64,000 nucleotides of DNA from Thecaphora thlaspeos (taxonomy: Eukaryota > Basidiomycota > Ustilaginomycetes > Urocystidales > Glomosporiaceae), in contig UWYS01000006.1 in assembly GCA_900291925.1 (NCBI GenBank), positions 744,001 to 808,000 of the forward strand, in the 5' to 3' direction. How positions within the stretch are numbered: position 1 is the stretch's first letter; every line of letters begins with the position of its first letter. Shown here piece by piece: positions 54,001 to 64,000 of the stretch. The notes below the pieces were generated by a model. The model ran no database searches. It was not told where the DNA came from and saw only the letters and a list, made by a program, of their open reading frames with translations. The position numbers and the translations under genes were made by a program.

Positions 54001-55058
54001 TGGCGAGCCCCGTAGAAGAGATCCGCCGGAGTATCGAGGCCCGTAGCAGCTCGATGCTGATACGGGAACCGGCCAGCCCTGCCGGAACGGTCGTCGACCA
54101 CGGCAGCGTCGAGAGAAAGGCGGACCGCTTCCGCTCCGCCGATCGCTACGCCACTTCTTCGCAGAGGACGCCGGCATCGCCCTACTCGCCGCTGCAGGCA
54201 AAGACGAATGCGGCGACGTTCGGCGGCACCCTCACTGCCAGCCAGATGCGCAACCTGGCTGCTGCGACCACCTCTGCGACCGGCAGCCACTCACGCTCGG
54301 CGTCCGAGTATTCTCCACAAAGTCGACTACGCCGCGAGAAGTCGACCCTGATGGACACCGTCAAGATGCCGGCCCTCAGCCCACGCCGACCGAAGCTGAG
54401 CTTCCCGAGCGTCTCGAATGCGACGGCGTCATTCAATCCGGCGACTCTTAGCGACGCACCGTCGACGACTGAATCGCCGATCCTGGCTGACGGCATCGCC
54501 TTCCCGCGTGCGCCGCAGGATGAGCACGCAGTGCTCCTGCCTACACGGGCGCGGCAATTCGATAGCGAACCGACCGAGCTGGTCAACGACGCGGCACCGT
54601 GGACTGTCAGCGCAAGGGCCGCTGCTGTCCCGCCGGTGTCGTCCCGCCACTCTCGTCGCAACACGGTGGCAGGCACCACCGGCGCCGAAGAGGCGGACCC
54701 GAGCGGACTTGGCATCGTCGAAGCCACCTCGCCCCGCAGCGTCGACGTCGGAAGCGAGAGCAAGCGCAGCTCTCGCATCGACAGGCCACCTCGACCGCCT
54801 CGACACGACCTGATGCGCCGCGACACGACCGAGGAGGAAGGCGGAGAGGACCAGCCGCATCGCTCGACGGCTTCGATCCGATCGACGGAAAGCGTAGCGG
54901 GCGGCGGCAGCGGCGGCGACGCCTCCGGGATGGCTCGCCTCGGTAGCATCTCGCGCAGCATAGGCCGTAGCGCCGCCAGACGCATCTCCAAGACGTTCAA
55001 CTCTGGACCGGGACATGAGTCGGCCGAGGCAATCAACGTCGAGGAGGCGCATGCCTAG
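51030..55058 (+). CDS. large Ser/Arg-rich, mostly disordered protein, function unknown
   Basis: Single exon, 1342 aa; the ATG at 51030 is the first in frame. Most of the sequence is Ser/Arg/Thr/Ala-rich with many SPxK/R, RRxS and PTPPLS motifs, typical of phosphorylated regulatory or cytoskeletal proteins. Two ordered patches stand out: a short coiled coil LRLRVGDLKDLKK...TELDELRNRIDEL (about residues 650-695), and a helical region at about 850-970 including MRNAFDMFERHFCAA, MVASFGEVVATASELNAGLR, FLIQVTLEGQVDAEI and FARLDRDLTDLLKRSDEQVR. The latter resembles a short spectrin-like or septation-type helix bundle, but I cannot name it. The C-terminus is basic (SISRSIGRSAARRISKTF). Codon usage matches its neighbours, so it is a real gene. 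Confidence 0.75.
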   Translation: MSSDITPSARQGRHLRDASLDSAASSTPTRPPRPSRASTYTPNSEERASHLNLARRSLLAGPGESVAAEVKDDADRTPRKGHAHGLPTPPLSEATSSASGSVGRTRKVSTEAASSAHLMIPARESRSARSASATSSRTGSDTVGARSPVEQHSSFVSSRYASDSPANPSGSSAGTVSRRRGTVLKTAIADPPERERTAAASPAAGRTVPRAQLSLGMRSIFADDGRRGPLSLARMGDDHVGSNETPDRAERKKRSAMHEQDVTQIRSESRLGQTDAIDEDETSPRKLPLQHKYSLRKSTTLSRGRYNDDGRGDDHYTSPLSGNSTSLRSPPPTFRSISRASGGRTQQDDLAPDTRPATSIGSRSGDYSVARRSLGTQMNYDEMASASASARRRSLRAVEASHGDDASLAEASTGRKSSSGRSPLPLEFRLPDKEARRAWREAQAREPSDSVTSDGSEGAGAIDDGDDHARFATSRKLSISESVERVSPGQGPASISTDATSSTRLAQRRKRYVSDTQSDELPPMDYEGRLGSQGSRISVDATSANRYLTRGPLQGTPQSARHSSRAVSEMGSPSEEARIRKISTSSSRSHKSSGGASELHRTASRASMRKLHGRDVFDDEVLPALPGSRSESPAHRSDVASTTSDRLRSLRLRVGDLKDLKKPGSNARPGWRTELDELRNRIDELTVASSKAPASDSRSPSVHSHRTHSALGLHRTPLDGSRIRRAPMTEPRNLYHDRSSTLSGLGSGDGSERSAETEGQRHNRTYNRATIGGSRASLASSSGRAPTTPDPYSSLRLAAGSRASAIHSATLPATARFPSGGYNLSAQRVRSEGSTSDGANPVHDRNMRNAFDMFERHFCAAPSTSTPSVDGAGPDSLEMVASFGEVVATASELNAGLRFLIQVTLEGQVDAEISERNGAAVSEQTLECFARLDRDLTDLLKRSDEQVRNLTDGLMAVTRAERERDRQRKAAVGSGEHQGFGTRSASRMSALASPVEEIRRSIEARSSSMLIREPASPAGTVVDHGSVERKADRFRSADRYATSSQRTPASPYSPLQAKTNAATFGGTLTASQMRNLAAATTSATGSHSRSASEYSPQSRLRREKSTLMDTVKMPALSPRRPKLSFPSVSNATASFNPATLSDAPSTTESPILADGIAFPRAPQDEHAVLLPTRARQFDSEPTELVNDAAPWTVSARAAAVPPVSSRHSRRNTVAGTTGAEEADPSGLGIVEATSPRSVDVGSESKRSSRIDRPPRPPRHDLMRRDTTEEEGGEDQPHRSTASIRSTESVAGGGSGGDASGMARLGSISRSIGRSAARRISKTFNSGPGHESAEAINVEEAHA

Positions 55059-55589
55059 CTGTCACCCCACGCCCTCGTCATTGTCCTTTCTCGTTTGGTC
55101 TCCGACATTGCACGTTTCACGCCCTTCGTTCCTTGCCTCTGTTGGATCGGTTCCTGTCAATGTACTGCGATGAATTTGACGAATTGTAGTAGTATGATGT
55201 TCGCCCTGTCCGCTCCCAATCAACGATAAAGGGCACGATACAACCACAGCCTCCCTTGTGTGCCTTTCGTAGATCTCATCTGTGTGCTGTTGACCGTTTC
55301 GTCTGAAGGTTTGTCATACAGGGATTCTTGCGCCCATGGAAGCAGATGGCGCACCTGCGCTTTCGTCAAGAAGCAAAATAGAAGGAGAGTTTGGTTCCAT
55401 TCCGCAGTCTTGCGTTGAAACTTCTTTCAGAAAAATTCTCAGAGATGGGGAGGTCAACACGCTCTGCGTTGAAGATGCCGATGCAGATTCGTCGCTTTTT
55501 GTATGCAAATACAAGATCATGGTGGTCACTGGCCCGTTGGACAACTCAAACGGATGCAGGCGCAGCGACGATCGGGACCGCTCTTTGAT
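55059..55589. other. convergent intergenic region before GPN3
   Basis: About 530 bp; a short plus-strand frame (55336-55800) overlaps the GPN3 3' end and looks like a shadow. No gene supported. Confidence 0.4.
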
Positions 55590-56907
55590 CTACTCTTCGA
55601 AATCGCCGCCGTCCATGTCCTTTGGCTCTTTTGGCTCCTCGTCCTCGCCGTACTGGATGGCGTTGTCGATGTGCGAGAGGATGGTCCCCACCGACTCTTC
55701 GCTCGTCACGTCGAGCGGCATGAACGAGACCATGCTGAAATCTTCGATCTGCGGGCGGTTAGAACCACAGAGGTATCAATTGTCAACTTGGCTTCTCTAG
55801 CGAAGGGGCGGACGTTCTGCGTGCGTTGGTTCGCACTCACCAGCTGGACGAGCGCTTGGTTGAGCGAGTGGAACTTGGGATTCGTCTTTGAGTTTACTTC
55901 GCCTGCGAGCAGGAGCGGGTCTGGGTCGAGATACCTAGCGTTGAAAAACGAGCCGAGAGGGGTCAAACACGACATCAGCTTGGCTTCGAAGAGCTGGCTT
56001 GCGGCACGCGAGCAGGCCGACTCACCTCTCCATCTCCCTTCTCCGACCGGCCTTTGCCTCTTCGCCCGTCTCGCCCCGTTCGACGAGGTCCATCTTGCTA
56101 AGGATGTTGAGGTGAGGAACCTCGAGGTTGATCATGGCACTCATTGCGCTGAGCACGCCGGCGAAGTACTTTGTCTTGTCATCCATGAACTGCGACTCGA
56201 GCAGATAGGTGGCGCAGATGCGGAAGTTGTACGTCCTCGAGAGGATCGTGACGAGCCGCGACATGATGGGGAAGTGCGTGTAGAGCTCAATTTGGCCTGC
56301 AGAGCGGGAAGCGCGAGGTGGGCGATGGTCAGCCTTGAGCGAAAGGTCACGGAGAAGAGATATGAAGCCGCCTCGCTTACCTGGGCAGTCGATGATGATA
56401 TAGTCGTCGTCGTACTGGCCGAGCTCCTCGTCAAGCCAGTCGAGGTTGTCGAGGAGGTATCTGAGCAAGAGCGGGTTGGATGATCGAGGGGCACGTGGGG
56501 TCAGCGACCTGCGCGCGAGGTGCTCGAGTGTGACTATGGCCGGACCTCGCTGCCCATTACTCACTCGAAGCAGTAGATGAGGCCACCGTTTGGACCTAGC
56601 TTCATCTCCTCCATGACGTCCTCGAGGCTGATGAGTTCCTTGATGTCGATTGATGGCTGAAACTCGAACCTCTCTGCGGCTGGGTCGAGGTTGAAGAGGT
56701 GTACATTTCTCCCTATCGACTGTGCATGCGTGATGAGAGCGCTGCAGAAGGTCGACTTGCCCGACCCCGCGGGACCTGGTGGCAGGCAGAGTTGGGTATG
56801 CAAGAGGGAACGCGGAGCGGTCGTTTCAGTGGGGGGTCACAGCTTGGGCTGGGCGGCGGACATCGAGCCGGCTACTCACCGCTGACGAGGACGGCGTAGC
56901 GTCCCAT
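55590..56907 (-). CDS. GPN3: GPN-loop GTPase 3
   Basis: Six exons: 56907-56880, 56775-56565, 56460-56381, 56296-56026, 55934-55841 and 55748-55590; phases agree and give 280 aa. It reads [20 protein letters not shown] (G1 split by intron 1), [20 protein letters not shown], the family's Gly-Pro-Asn loop in [39 protein letters not shown] (G3), and [10 protein letters not shown] (G4). The acidic end is [13 protein letters not shown]. From family knowledge Gpn1/Gpn3 form a heterodimer needed for nuclear import and assembly of RNA polymerase II. It has the highest intron density in the window (five introns of 84-104 bp). Confidence 0.95.
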
Positions 56908-56930
56908 TTTGAGATGTAGCGGACTGTTTG

Positions 56931-56969
56931 TGACGGTGTGACGGTGTGACGGTGTGACGATGTGACGGG
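56931..56969. repeat. 8-bp tandem repeat with five TGACG cores
   Basis: Units TGACGGTG (56931-56938, 56939-56946, 56947-56954), then TGACGATG (56955-56962), then a partial TGACGGG. It begins 24 bp upstream of the GPN3 start codon. Confidence 0.9.
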
Positions 56970-57122
56970 CTGACTATGCGATGGCGTGACGGCGCGGGAA
57001 ATGGGGGGATGGGGTCGCTGATATGGGAGATGGTGGGCCGGAAGTCCCGAAAGCGCCAGACTCAGCAACGACGTGTCGAGCCACCACGGCCCGGCAAAGA
57101 ATCGAGCGCGGAAGTGGAGTAT

Positions 57123-57146
57123 GGGCGTGCGGGCGTGCGGGCGTGC
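57123..57146. repeat. 8-bp tandem repeat GGGCGTGC, three copies
   Basis: Three exact head-to-tail copies in the same divergent promoter as the TGACG repeat. Confidence 0.9.
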
Positions 57147-57568
57147 GAGTCCAAAGCATCGGGCGAGGCACGCCGTGGTGTGCGAATCATCGGGCAGACT
57201 GCCGGCGTCACGTCGGTGCGTCGGGGTCTGGACCGTCGGACGTTGCCTTGGCCGTCTTCCGCATTCGATACAGCGGCGCCACGCACTGACGGCTCTCTGC
57301 GCATTGGCTAGCCCAGTCGCTGGCCATTCCACGTTCTCCCCACCCCACGGCTTTCTTCCCGCTCCCTCCACGCCACCACCACCGCCACCATCCAGCCCCT
57401 CCGCACCGCCTTCGTCTTGCCCCTTCCTGCCTTTTCTCTCCTTTCGTAACAACACGTTCATCCCCCCCCCCTTTCGCAGGCGTCAGCAAGTCAAGGACAC
57501 AGCGCACACCACCTTCTCGCTCGCCCACAACCACCCTAACAGCCGCAGCATACAGTACCCCTCTCACG

Positions 57569-59822
57569 ATGCTTGACCACTTCACCATCTTCACAAACAA
57601 CGGCCTCGTCCTATGGTCCAGGACCTTCACGCCAGCCCTCTCCAATGCCGCTCCATCCGCCAACCCGGTCAACGCGCTCATCAAGCAGGCCTTTCTCGAA
57701 CAGCGCACCGCAGACGAAAAGTTCGACAAGGACGGCTACACCCTTCGCTGGTCATTTGCCAACGAGCTCGATCTCACGTTCGTCGTCGTCTACCAGCGCA
57801 TCCTCCAGCTCTCCTACATCGACGAGCTACTCGCAACCGTACAGCGCCTCTTCATCAACCTGTTCGCACCCTTTGTCCGCAAGCTGATCCAGTCTTCCAA
57901 GAGTAGCATCGCAGCGGGGACCTCCAAGATGGCCACCCTCTCCGAATCGGCCAGGCTCGAGTTTAGCGCCGCCCTCGCAGACTGGGACAGCATCTTTACA
58001 AAGACGCTGCGCGGCCTCGAGAAGGCCGCCGCCCAGAACAAACGAAAGGGCCTTGGCGCCAATGTCTTCGGCGAGAAGCGCGGCGTGGGCGCCCAGGCGC
58101 ATGCTTCGTCGGTCATCGAGGCAGAGACAGCCAGCGGGCCGGCCACACCGACCAAGAACATTGACGGCAAGGATAGCGCCGACGTCGCCAAGAACGTGGA
58201 AGCGCTCAAGAACCGATTGAGGGCAGAGGGCGGACCCGGCGGGAGGAAGGCGGTCAAGGGCAGGAAGCCTTCCGCTTCCAACGGAGGAAGCGCCCCCGGC
58301 ACCCCTGGCGGCAACGTCAGCGGTACTGAGTCACCCGGAGGCGGCAAGAAGGGCAAGCCGGCCAAGGAGATGCGCAAGTGGGACGGGTCGCGCAGCTTCA
58401 GCGCCCAGGATGTCTCGACGCTCGACTTTAGCGGGCAGAAGGAGGGGGCCGACGCCGGCGCGGACGACACAAGCGGCCTCGACAACTGGGTCGACGAGAA
58501 GAGCATGGGCAAGAAGCGATTCGACGGCGTCTACGAGATCGCCAACATCCTCGAGGACGAGGGCGACGATGGCGATGACGACGACGACGACGATGAAGAT
58601 TCGGCGGGTGGTGCCAAGGCTGCGAGCGGCGGCTTTCTCTCCCGCTTCAGCACGACGTCATCGAGCGGCTCTTCGCTCTTCTCCCGGCTGACGGGCGCCA
58701 AGACGCTGACCAAGGAAGACCTGAAGCCTGCCCTGACGGCCATGGCGTCGCACCTGCAGAGCAAGAACGTCGCATCCGACGTCGCGCAGCGCCTGTGCGA
58801 CAGCGTCGAGCGCAACCTAGTCGGCAAGAACCTCGGCAGCTTCGGCTCGGTCAGGGCCGAGGTGCGCAAGGCTCTGGAGGAGGCCATTACGCGCATCCTC
58901 GCGCCGCGCAGCAGCACCGACATTCTGCTCGAGATTGCCACCAAAAAGCAGCGTTCGGTGGCGGCCTCGTCACTCGCGCTCGCCTCGACCGCTAAGGAAA
59001 AGGAGCTGGCATCCAAGCCGGACCCGTACTCGATCTGCTTTGTGGGCGTCAACGGCGTCGGCAAGTCTACCAACCTTGCCAAGGTATGTTTCTGGCTTCT
59101 TCAGAACAGGATGCGCGTCCTCATCGCAGCGTGCGACACGTTCCGAGCGGGAGCAGTCGAGCAGCTTCGCGTGCACGTTCGCAATCTTGGCCAACTTCGA
59201 GTTGAGGGCGTATCGCTGGACGAGCAAAAGGGACGTATCGAGCTATACGAACGCGGCTACGGAAAGGACGCTGCGGGTATCGCGAAAGATGCTCTTGCCT
59301 ATGCGAAAGCGGAAGGGTACGACGTCGTCCTGATCGATACGGCGGGTAGGATGCAAGACAACGAACCGCTGATGCGCGCACTTGCGAAGCTGGTAGCAGT
59401 GAACCGACCTGATAAGATCATCTTTGTGGGAGAGGCACTGGTGGGCAATGAGGCCGTCGATCAGATTACAAAGTTCGACGGAGCCATGAAGGATTTCAGC
59501 GGAATCTCGAATCCGAGAGGTCTTGATGGAAGTCTGTTGACAAAGTGGGACACCGTCGATGTGAGTTTTCCAATCTTTACTCTTTCCTCCCGCGACACGG
59601 TCCAGTCTTGGCATATGACGTGGCGTGGCAAGGCCAAACTGACCTTTTTTTACATCCCCCTCTTTCTGCCTCGCGCAACACACACAGGACAAGGTCGGAA
59701 CGGCCCTGACCACCACCTCGGCCACCGGTCTGCCCATCTATTTCCTCGGAACCGGTCAAACCTACACCGACCTCAGGCAGCTGCGTGTCCACCACGTCGT
59801 CAATGCCCTCCTGCGAGACTAG
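57569..59822 (+). CDS. SRP101: signal recognition particle receptor subunit alpha
   Basis: Two exons, 57569-59560 and 59688-59822, phase 0, 708 aa. The N-terminus MLDHFTIFTNNGLVLWSRTF and RRTADEKF-like text is the SRX longin domain that binds the beta subunit on the ER membrane. A linker with poly-Asp (about residues 335-345) and Gly/Lys-rich parts follows. The NG GTPase domain has GVNGVGKSTNLAKV (G1, about 493), CDTFRAGAVEQLRVH, VLIDTAGRMQDNEPLM (G3, about 590) and LLTKWDTVD (G4, about 658). The closing GLPIYFLGTGQTYTDLRQLR is standard. From family knowledge it docks ribosome-SRP complexes at the ER translocon. The G4 TKWD is the family's TKxD form. Confidence 0.95.
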
Positions 59823-60004
59823 CCGAGCAAGCCATTGCCGATGTCGACGTTGTATTCTATCAGTATCTGTCTCCCTTGCACATATCGAGCTTCCCTGCAC
59901 CGAAGCCCCCTTGTGCTGCTAGCGAGGCTGTGTAATCGTGTGTATGCAAAGACGAGCAAAGCGGTCGTGGCGTCGCTGTACGGCGTGGCCATGCCAGCTT
60001 GCGG

Positions 60005-63000
60005 TCATCTCGGAGAAGACGAGGCAAAGACAGCTTGTTCGAGCTGTCGGAAGGAACATGGGCAAGGCAATCAGCCCGTCAGCATGCGTGAACGCTTTTC
60101 CGCAGAGATCAACGAAGACAGCAGCGACAGTAACTGACCAAAGCCACTCTTGCGTCCAGCTCGGCCCTCTGGCCCGTGGAGGCATTGAGCAGCTTCTCGT
60201 GCAAGGCAACGAGGCTCTTCTGCAGGCCTGTCAATTCACCTGCTCGAGCGTGGAAGGTAATGCCGACGGTCAGTGCAGAGCTGGCGCTACACAAGGGACG
60301 GGACACGGTCAACTCACCGGCGCTGTCGACGTAGGCGATCCAGCGATCCAGCGCCTTGGAGATGAGCAGGTCTCGTTCTTCCGCGATTCGTGAAGAGTCG
60401 AGCGTGGAAGAAAAGAATGTGATATTGCCTGCGCTGCTCTCTTGATGAATACGAGGAGAAGGGGACGGCGTCGCTGACGTGACCGCCTGCTTCGCGTCGT
60501 CTCTGCTCGACCGAGGGGTCGTGGAGCTGCTCAGCGTGTGGCTTCTTTCCTCGTTCCCCGCTCTCTCGGCATTGTACGAGTCCCCTGAACTGCTTGTTTC
60601 GTCCTGGCGAGAAGGCCGCCCTTCCTGTGAGGCGATCTCAGACGTATATTTCGTAGCCTCGACGTGCGCCTCGAGCTTAGAGCGCAGAGAGACGAGCAGC
60701 ATCAGCCCTGGCTTGAGCTCCAGAAACCTTTGCATCTCCTTCGGGAAACTAGTGAAAAGGACCTCAATGTTTCGCTTGCCATTGAAAACAGATGCAGTGT
60801 CAAGAGACATCGAGAGTGTTAGCTCAGCTACCCTCGCAGCCCCTTAGACGTGGCGAGGCGCTCTCACCATACCATTCGCCTCTTCTTCTTTGAGCAAGTC
60901 GAGCACGTTGGCTTCCTTTGGCGTCAGCTTGGTACGGTTGCCTCTGCGCAATATCGCGTCGTGTCGACGCGTCGAAAATGGCACGCGCTGGTCATATTCC
61001 TCTGGAGACAAGAAGAGGCCGAGTAAGGACGGAGGCGGAGACGACAAGGGCTTTGTTCCGTCGCGGTCCCGGCCCGGCTTTGGACCATCTTTTGCTGGCT
61101 CTGAGATCGATGGGGAAGCGGTGGTGATCGCGGGCGTCCGCCGGAACTTGCTACTCTTGGTCGACAAAGACTCCGCTGATGCGTTGAAAATAGCGTCAGC
61201 GTCAGCCTCGCAGAGCTTGTACTTGTGCCGCGTGCCCTGGGCTTCAGCCTTTCGCCTCGCGAGATCCGTCAGCTCATCCGCCTTTGAGGAGCCGGAACGT
61301 GATATGGGCGTCTCGTCGACGGTGGGTGGATCATCCTCTGCAGAGCTCCTCGGATTCGAGATAGGCCGCTGCTGGCCCATCAGCGAACACTCGCCACTGC
61401 TCGATCTCAGGCTCTCGACCTGCAGCGGAGAGACTGTGAATCTCTGTAAAGGGGCCGTGATCGCCTCGAGGGCTGCGCCTTTGCACTCGATCGTCCGCTG
61501 TGACGACTCGCCGTCACAGGAGGATAGGACCTCAAGGCTGCCTGAACCAGAGCCTTTCTGCTCGATGCTCTTTGGCTGACCGAGCGTCGCGCAGGTGACG
61601 TCGAGGATTTCGTCGATGCGCTGAGAACGTTCAAGCGCTTGCTGATTGAGCGGACTGCGGCTGACGGAGGTGAGCTCCGAGGAAGTTTCATCGGCAATGA
61701 TGCTCCCTGGTAGCGAGACTACAGAAGCTGTGGAGGCGGCAGAGGCTGGCGTGCTTCCTCGAGGCGACAGGACACGATGGCGCCACTTTTCGATACGATC
61801 GATAGTTGCGACATCTGCCGGGCCCGGTATGCTGATGCCCCAATCATCCGACGCGCACTCTTCTTCGTGTCCGCCCTCGAAGGTCTGATCGGCGATCCGA
61901 CCCGGATTCGGCGCAGGCTGTGTAGTTTGACCCTCACCGGTGGTCGCCGCCTGAGGCTGTTCGCCCGTCCACGAGTGCAATCCCTTTACAGCAGGTGCGA
62001 GGGACGGCAATGAGGTTCCTGGTGCCTGTTCGTCCCACTGCATCGGGCCGCTCTGTGCTGGTGTTTGGCCGTCGCCGTTGCGGGGTGCCTTCCGACTAAC
62101 ACTGCTTCGAGACACAGCGTCCGTCGGCGGTCCGAGCGTGCCGAAGGAGAGCTGGATTGACGGCGCTGTGTACGTTGACGGTGGCTTCGGGGCCGGTCCA
62201 GTCACATCGGGGTCATGAGGCAGGCCGTCATGCTGCGCGACGCGTGTTTTGTCGAATCGTCCGTGGCGATGCGTGGTTGGCTCTCGCATGGCAAGCGGTA
62301 AGGAAGGGGTCTCTGCAACGGGGAGCCTGGAAGGCTTCTGCATCTGTACTCCTCTCACACGGCTGGAGCCGTTGACACTGTCGCCGTCCTTAGCGGCCAA
62401 GTCTGCCTTATGTCCGCCGTCCCTCTTCCCGAGCAGAGCAGCGGCGGCTGATACACTCGGATGCCTGGAGACGAGACTCTCGAGCTCTGACGCCAGCTCC
62501 TGGGCATCGACACCGCCGCTTACGACGCTTTCATTCTCGCCCTGCTGCTTCTGCGGCTTCAGATTTACAGGCGCGGTGGACCAGGAAAGCGCAGCCTCTT
62601 CCATGCGACGTGAGACTGGGTCGTCGACGACAGGCGGGGTCTCGGGTAGAGGCGTGGGTAGAGGTTTGACCTTCGTCACGGCCATTTCGTTCTTGACCGC
62701 CGTCTGAAGGGCTCGAACAACATCGGGCTTCGCAGAAGTCCTCAGCTTTGCCGTAAGCCCCGGGGCGATCCGAAAAGCGACCTCGGTGGACGCCATTGTC
62801 GGCTGGCTGGCGCTATCGCGTCCGTCTCTTAGACTCGCTAAGCAAGGCTCATTGATGTCGGCATCGTCCGCTTCGTGGGTGGTTCCGCTCAGCGTCGTCC
62901 TCCGCAACCAGCTCTCGAACTTTTCTTCAGCCTGGCGCCTTGCCGCAGCCCACGCCGGGTCCGGCGGTGAGCCTTTAGCAGGTTGGTCGACGGAGGTCGC

Positions 63001-63969
63001 TCCTCGTATAAGTCTGTGGTAAATAGGTTCGCGGCTGTTGTGAGAGACAGGCTTGATCGTTCGAAGGCCAAACGAAAGACGAGAGAGCCTGTCGCGAAGG
63101 CTCTTCTTGAGCTTGCTGCCAGCCAGGCTTGTGCTCGGCGTCGAAGGGTCAGCAGGACGAGCGGTCGCCTGGCATCCGGCTGCCGGAAGGCTTGAGCGCG
63201 CTTGCCTCTGTGTGTTGACGCTCGTCGGCTGTGCCGCCGGGCGAACGCTGTCGTAGGCCACATCGCTGTCTTCGAGCTCCACCGTTGTCCTTAACCAGCC
63301 CTCGCCCGCACCTTCGTCGCCAGATTGGGGCCACAAGCTCAGGTCGAGCTGGGATGATCGCATCTGAGCCAGAGAGCTGATCTTCATCGCACTGTTTGCA
63401 GCCTGCGAGGTGATCATACATTCGTTGAAGCAAGGATCGAGGGAGAGACGGCCATCGTGCGCTTGAGTTGCCGCGATATTGCGGTCGGGTGCGGAGATCG
63501 CTATCTGGCTGGCTGCGTCGCTGTCTTCGTGCTCTGCGACTCGCTGGTGGGGAAAAGGAAGCTTCGAGCGTTCAGGGACGCGAGCCAGAGGTGGACCCGA
63601 GAGAGAGCCGTAGCAGCAAGTAGTTGCGGGCGAAGGGGTGGTGGTGGCCGTAATAGCCGTGCTGATGATGGCTGGAGAAGGAGGAGGCGGTCGAGTGGTG
63701 CGGGAGAGGCCGCCCTGGAGCTGTTGGAGCGAAGGCGAGGAGAGGTCTTGACCGACCTGTGTCGCAAAGCTGGAGCTATGGAAAGGCGCCGCACGGTGCA
63801 ACGTCGCACCGTATGGCGCCTGCCGTGGCAGATTTGCTTGTGAAGGTGGCGGGTCGATCGGATCATCCAATATGGCGATGTCTCGTGCGGCGTACGTCTC
63901 CGCCCGCGATCCGTCAGATCGCTTGCGGGCAGGAGCTGGGGCTGAATCCCTGAACAGTCTGCGGAGCAT
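60005..63969 (-). CDS. large disordered protein with helical C-terminus, function unknown
   Basis: Proposed exons: 63969-60868, 60774-60318, 60239-60139 and 60043-60005; phases agree and give 1232 aa. Introns 1 and 3 use weaker signals (GTGAGA...CAAG with a good CTAAC branch, and GTCAGT...ACAG), so the end is less sure. The first 1000 residues are Ser/Pro/Thr-rich and disordered, with basic patches. The C-terminal part looks folded: KEANVLDLLKEEEANGM then RNIEVLFTSFPKEMQRFLEL, LMLLVSLRSKLEAHVEATK, and the coiled-coil-like LTGLQKSLVALHEKLLNAS. I do not recognise a family. The ATG at 63969 is only 31 bases from the window edge, so upstream exons are possible. Confidence 0.65.
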
Positions 63970-64000
63970 AGCTGGTGTGCGGGCAGTCCTCTTGGCGGAT

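Larger units (their letters stand above)
56908..57568. promoter_or_regulatory. divergent promoter region of GPN3 and the SRP receptor gene
   Basis: About 660 bp shared by two housekeeping genes. It holds two unrelated 8-bp tandem repeats listed separately and a C-rich stretch with a run of C near 57461. No TATA box is visible. Confidence 0.5.

Overview
The window is nuclear DNA of a filamentous or yeast-like fungus, most likely a basidiomycete. The evidence is GC-rich coding sequence with strong C/G bias at third codon positions, short introns (about 80-150 bp) that mostly start GTGAGT/GTAAGT, and full-length eukaryotic housekeeping genes packed on both strands. Ustilaginomycotina would fit, but I cannot fix the lineage from sequence alone. 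Exon boundaries below were chosen by hand from splice signals, phase and family conservation.

Left part (1-12 kb): the 3' end of a Nup155/Nup170 nucleoporin, a small thaumatin-like secreted protein, the nucleoporin NIC96/Nup93, a tRNA-Asn(GTT), and a minus-strand GH5 exo-beta-1,3-glucanase. The glucanase frame continues past an in-frame TAG into a 222-codon extension and then a Ser/Thr/Ala-rich tract.

Middle (14-31 kb): an NAD-dependent epimerase-like SDR, an RS-rich protein, the U5 snRNP factor AAR2, a dispersed 5S rRNA gene, epsilon-COP, a POF1-type NMN adenylyltransferase, an unknown acidic protein, a mitochondrial tRNA-modification GTPase (MSS1/GTPBP3) with an in-frame TAA and a frame change, a PTRHD1-like peptidyl-tRNA hydrolase, the TRAPP subunit TRS23 and eIF3m.

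Right part (32-64 kb): a full-size ABCB exporter, a fungal FUSC/aromatic-acid-exporter-like membrane protein, a secreted GH53 galactanase with a one-base frameshift, the lipid-transfer protein ATG2, a large disordered protein, GPN3, the signal recognition particle receptor alpha subunit, and a large unknown protein.

Most genes serve nuclear transport, RNA metabolism, translation and the secretory pathway (COPE, TRS23, SRP receptor). Secreted wall/polysaccharide enzymes and two transporters are interspersed. I see no metabolic gene cluster, transposon, CRISPR array or viral insertion. The most notable signal is a recurring set of coding interruptions (GH5, MSS1, GH53): two in-frame stops directly after TTT and two frame changes at homopolymers. 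They could be recoding, decay, unrecognised tiny introns or sequence error.
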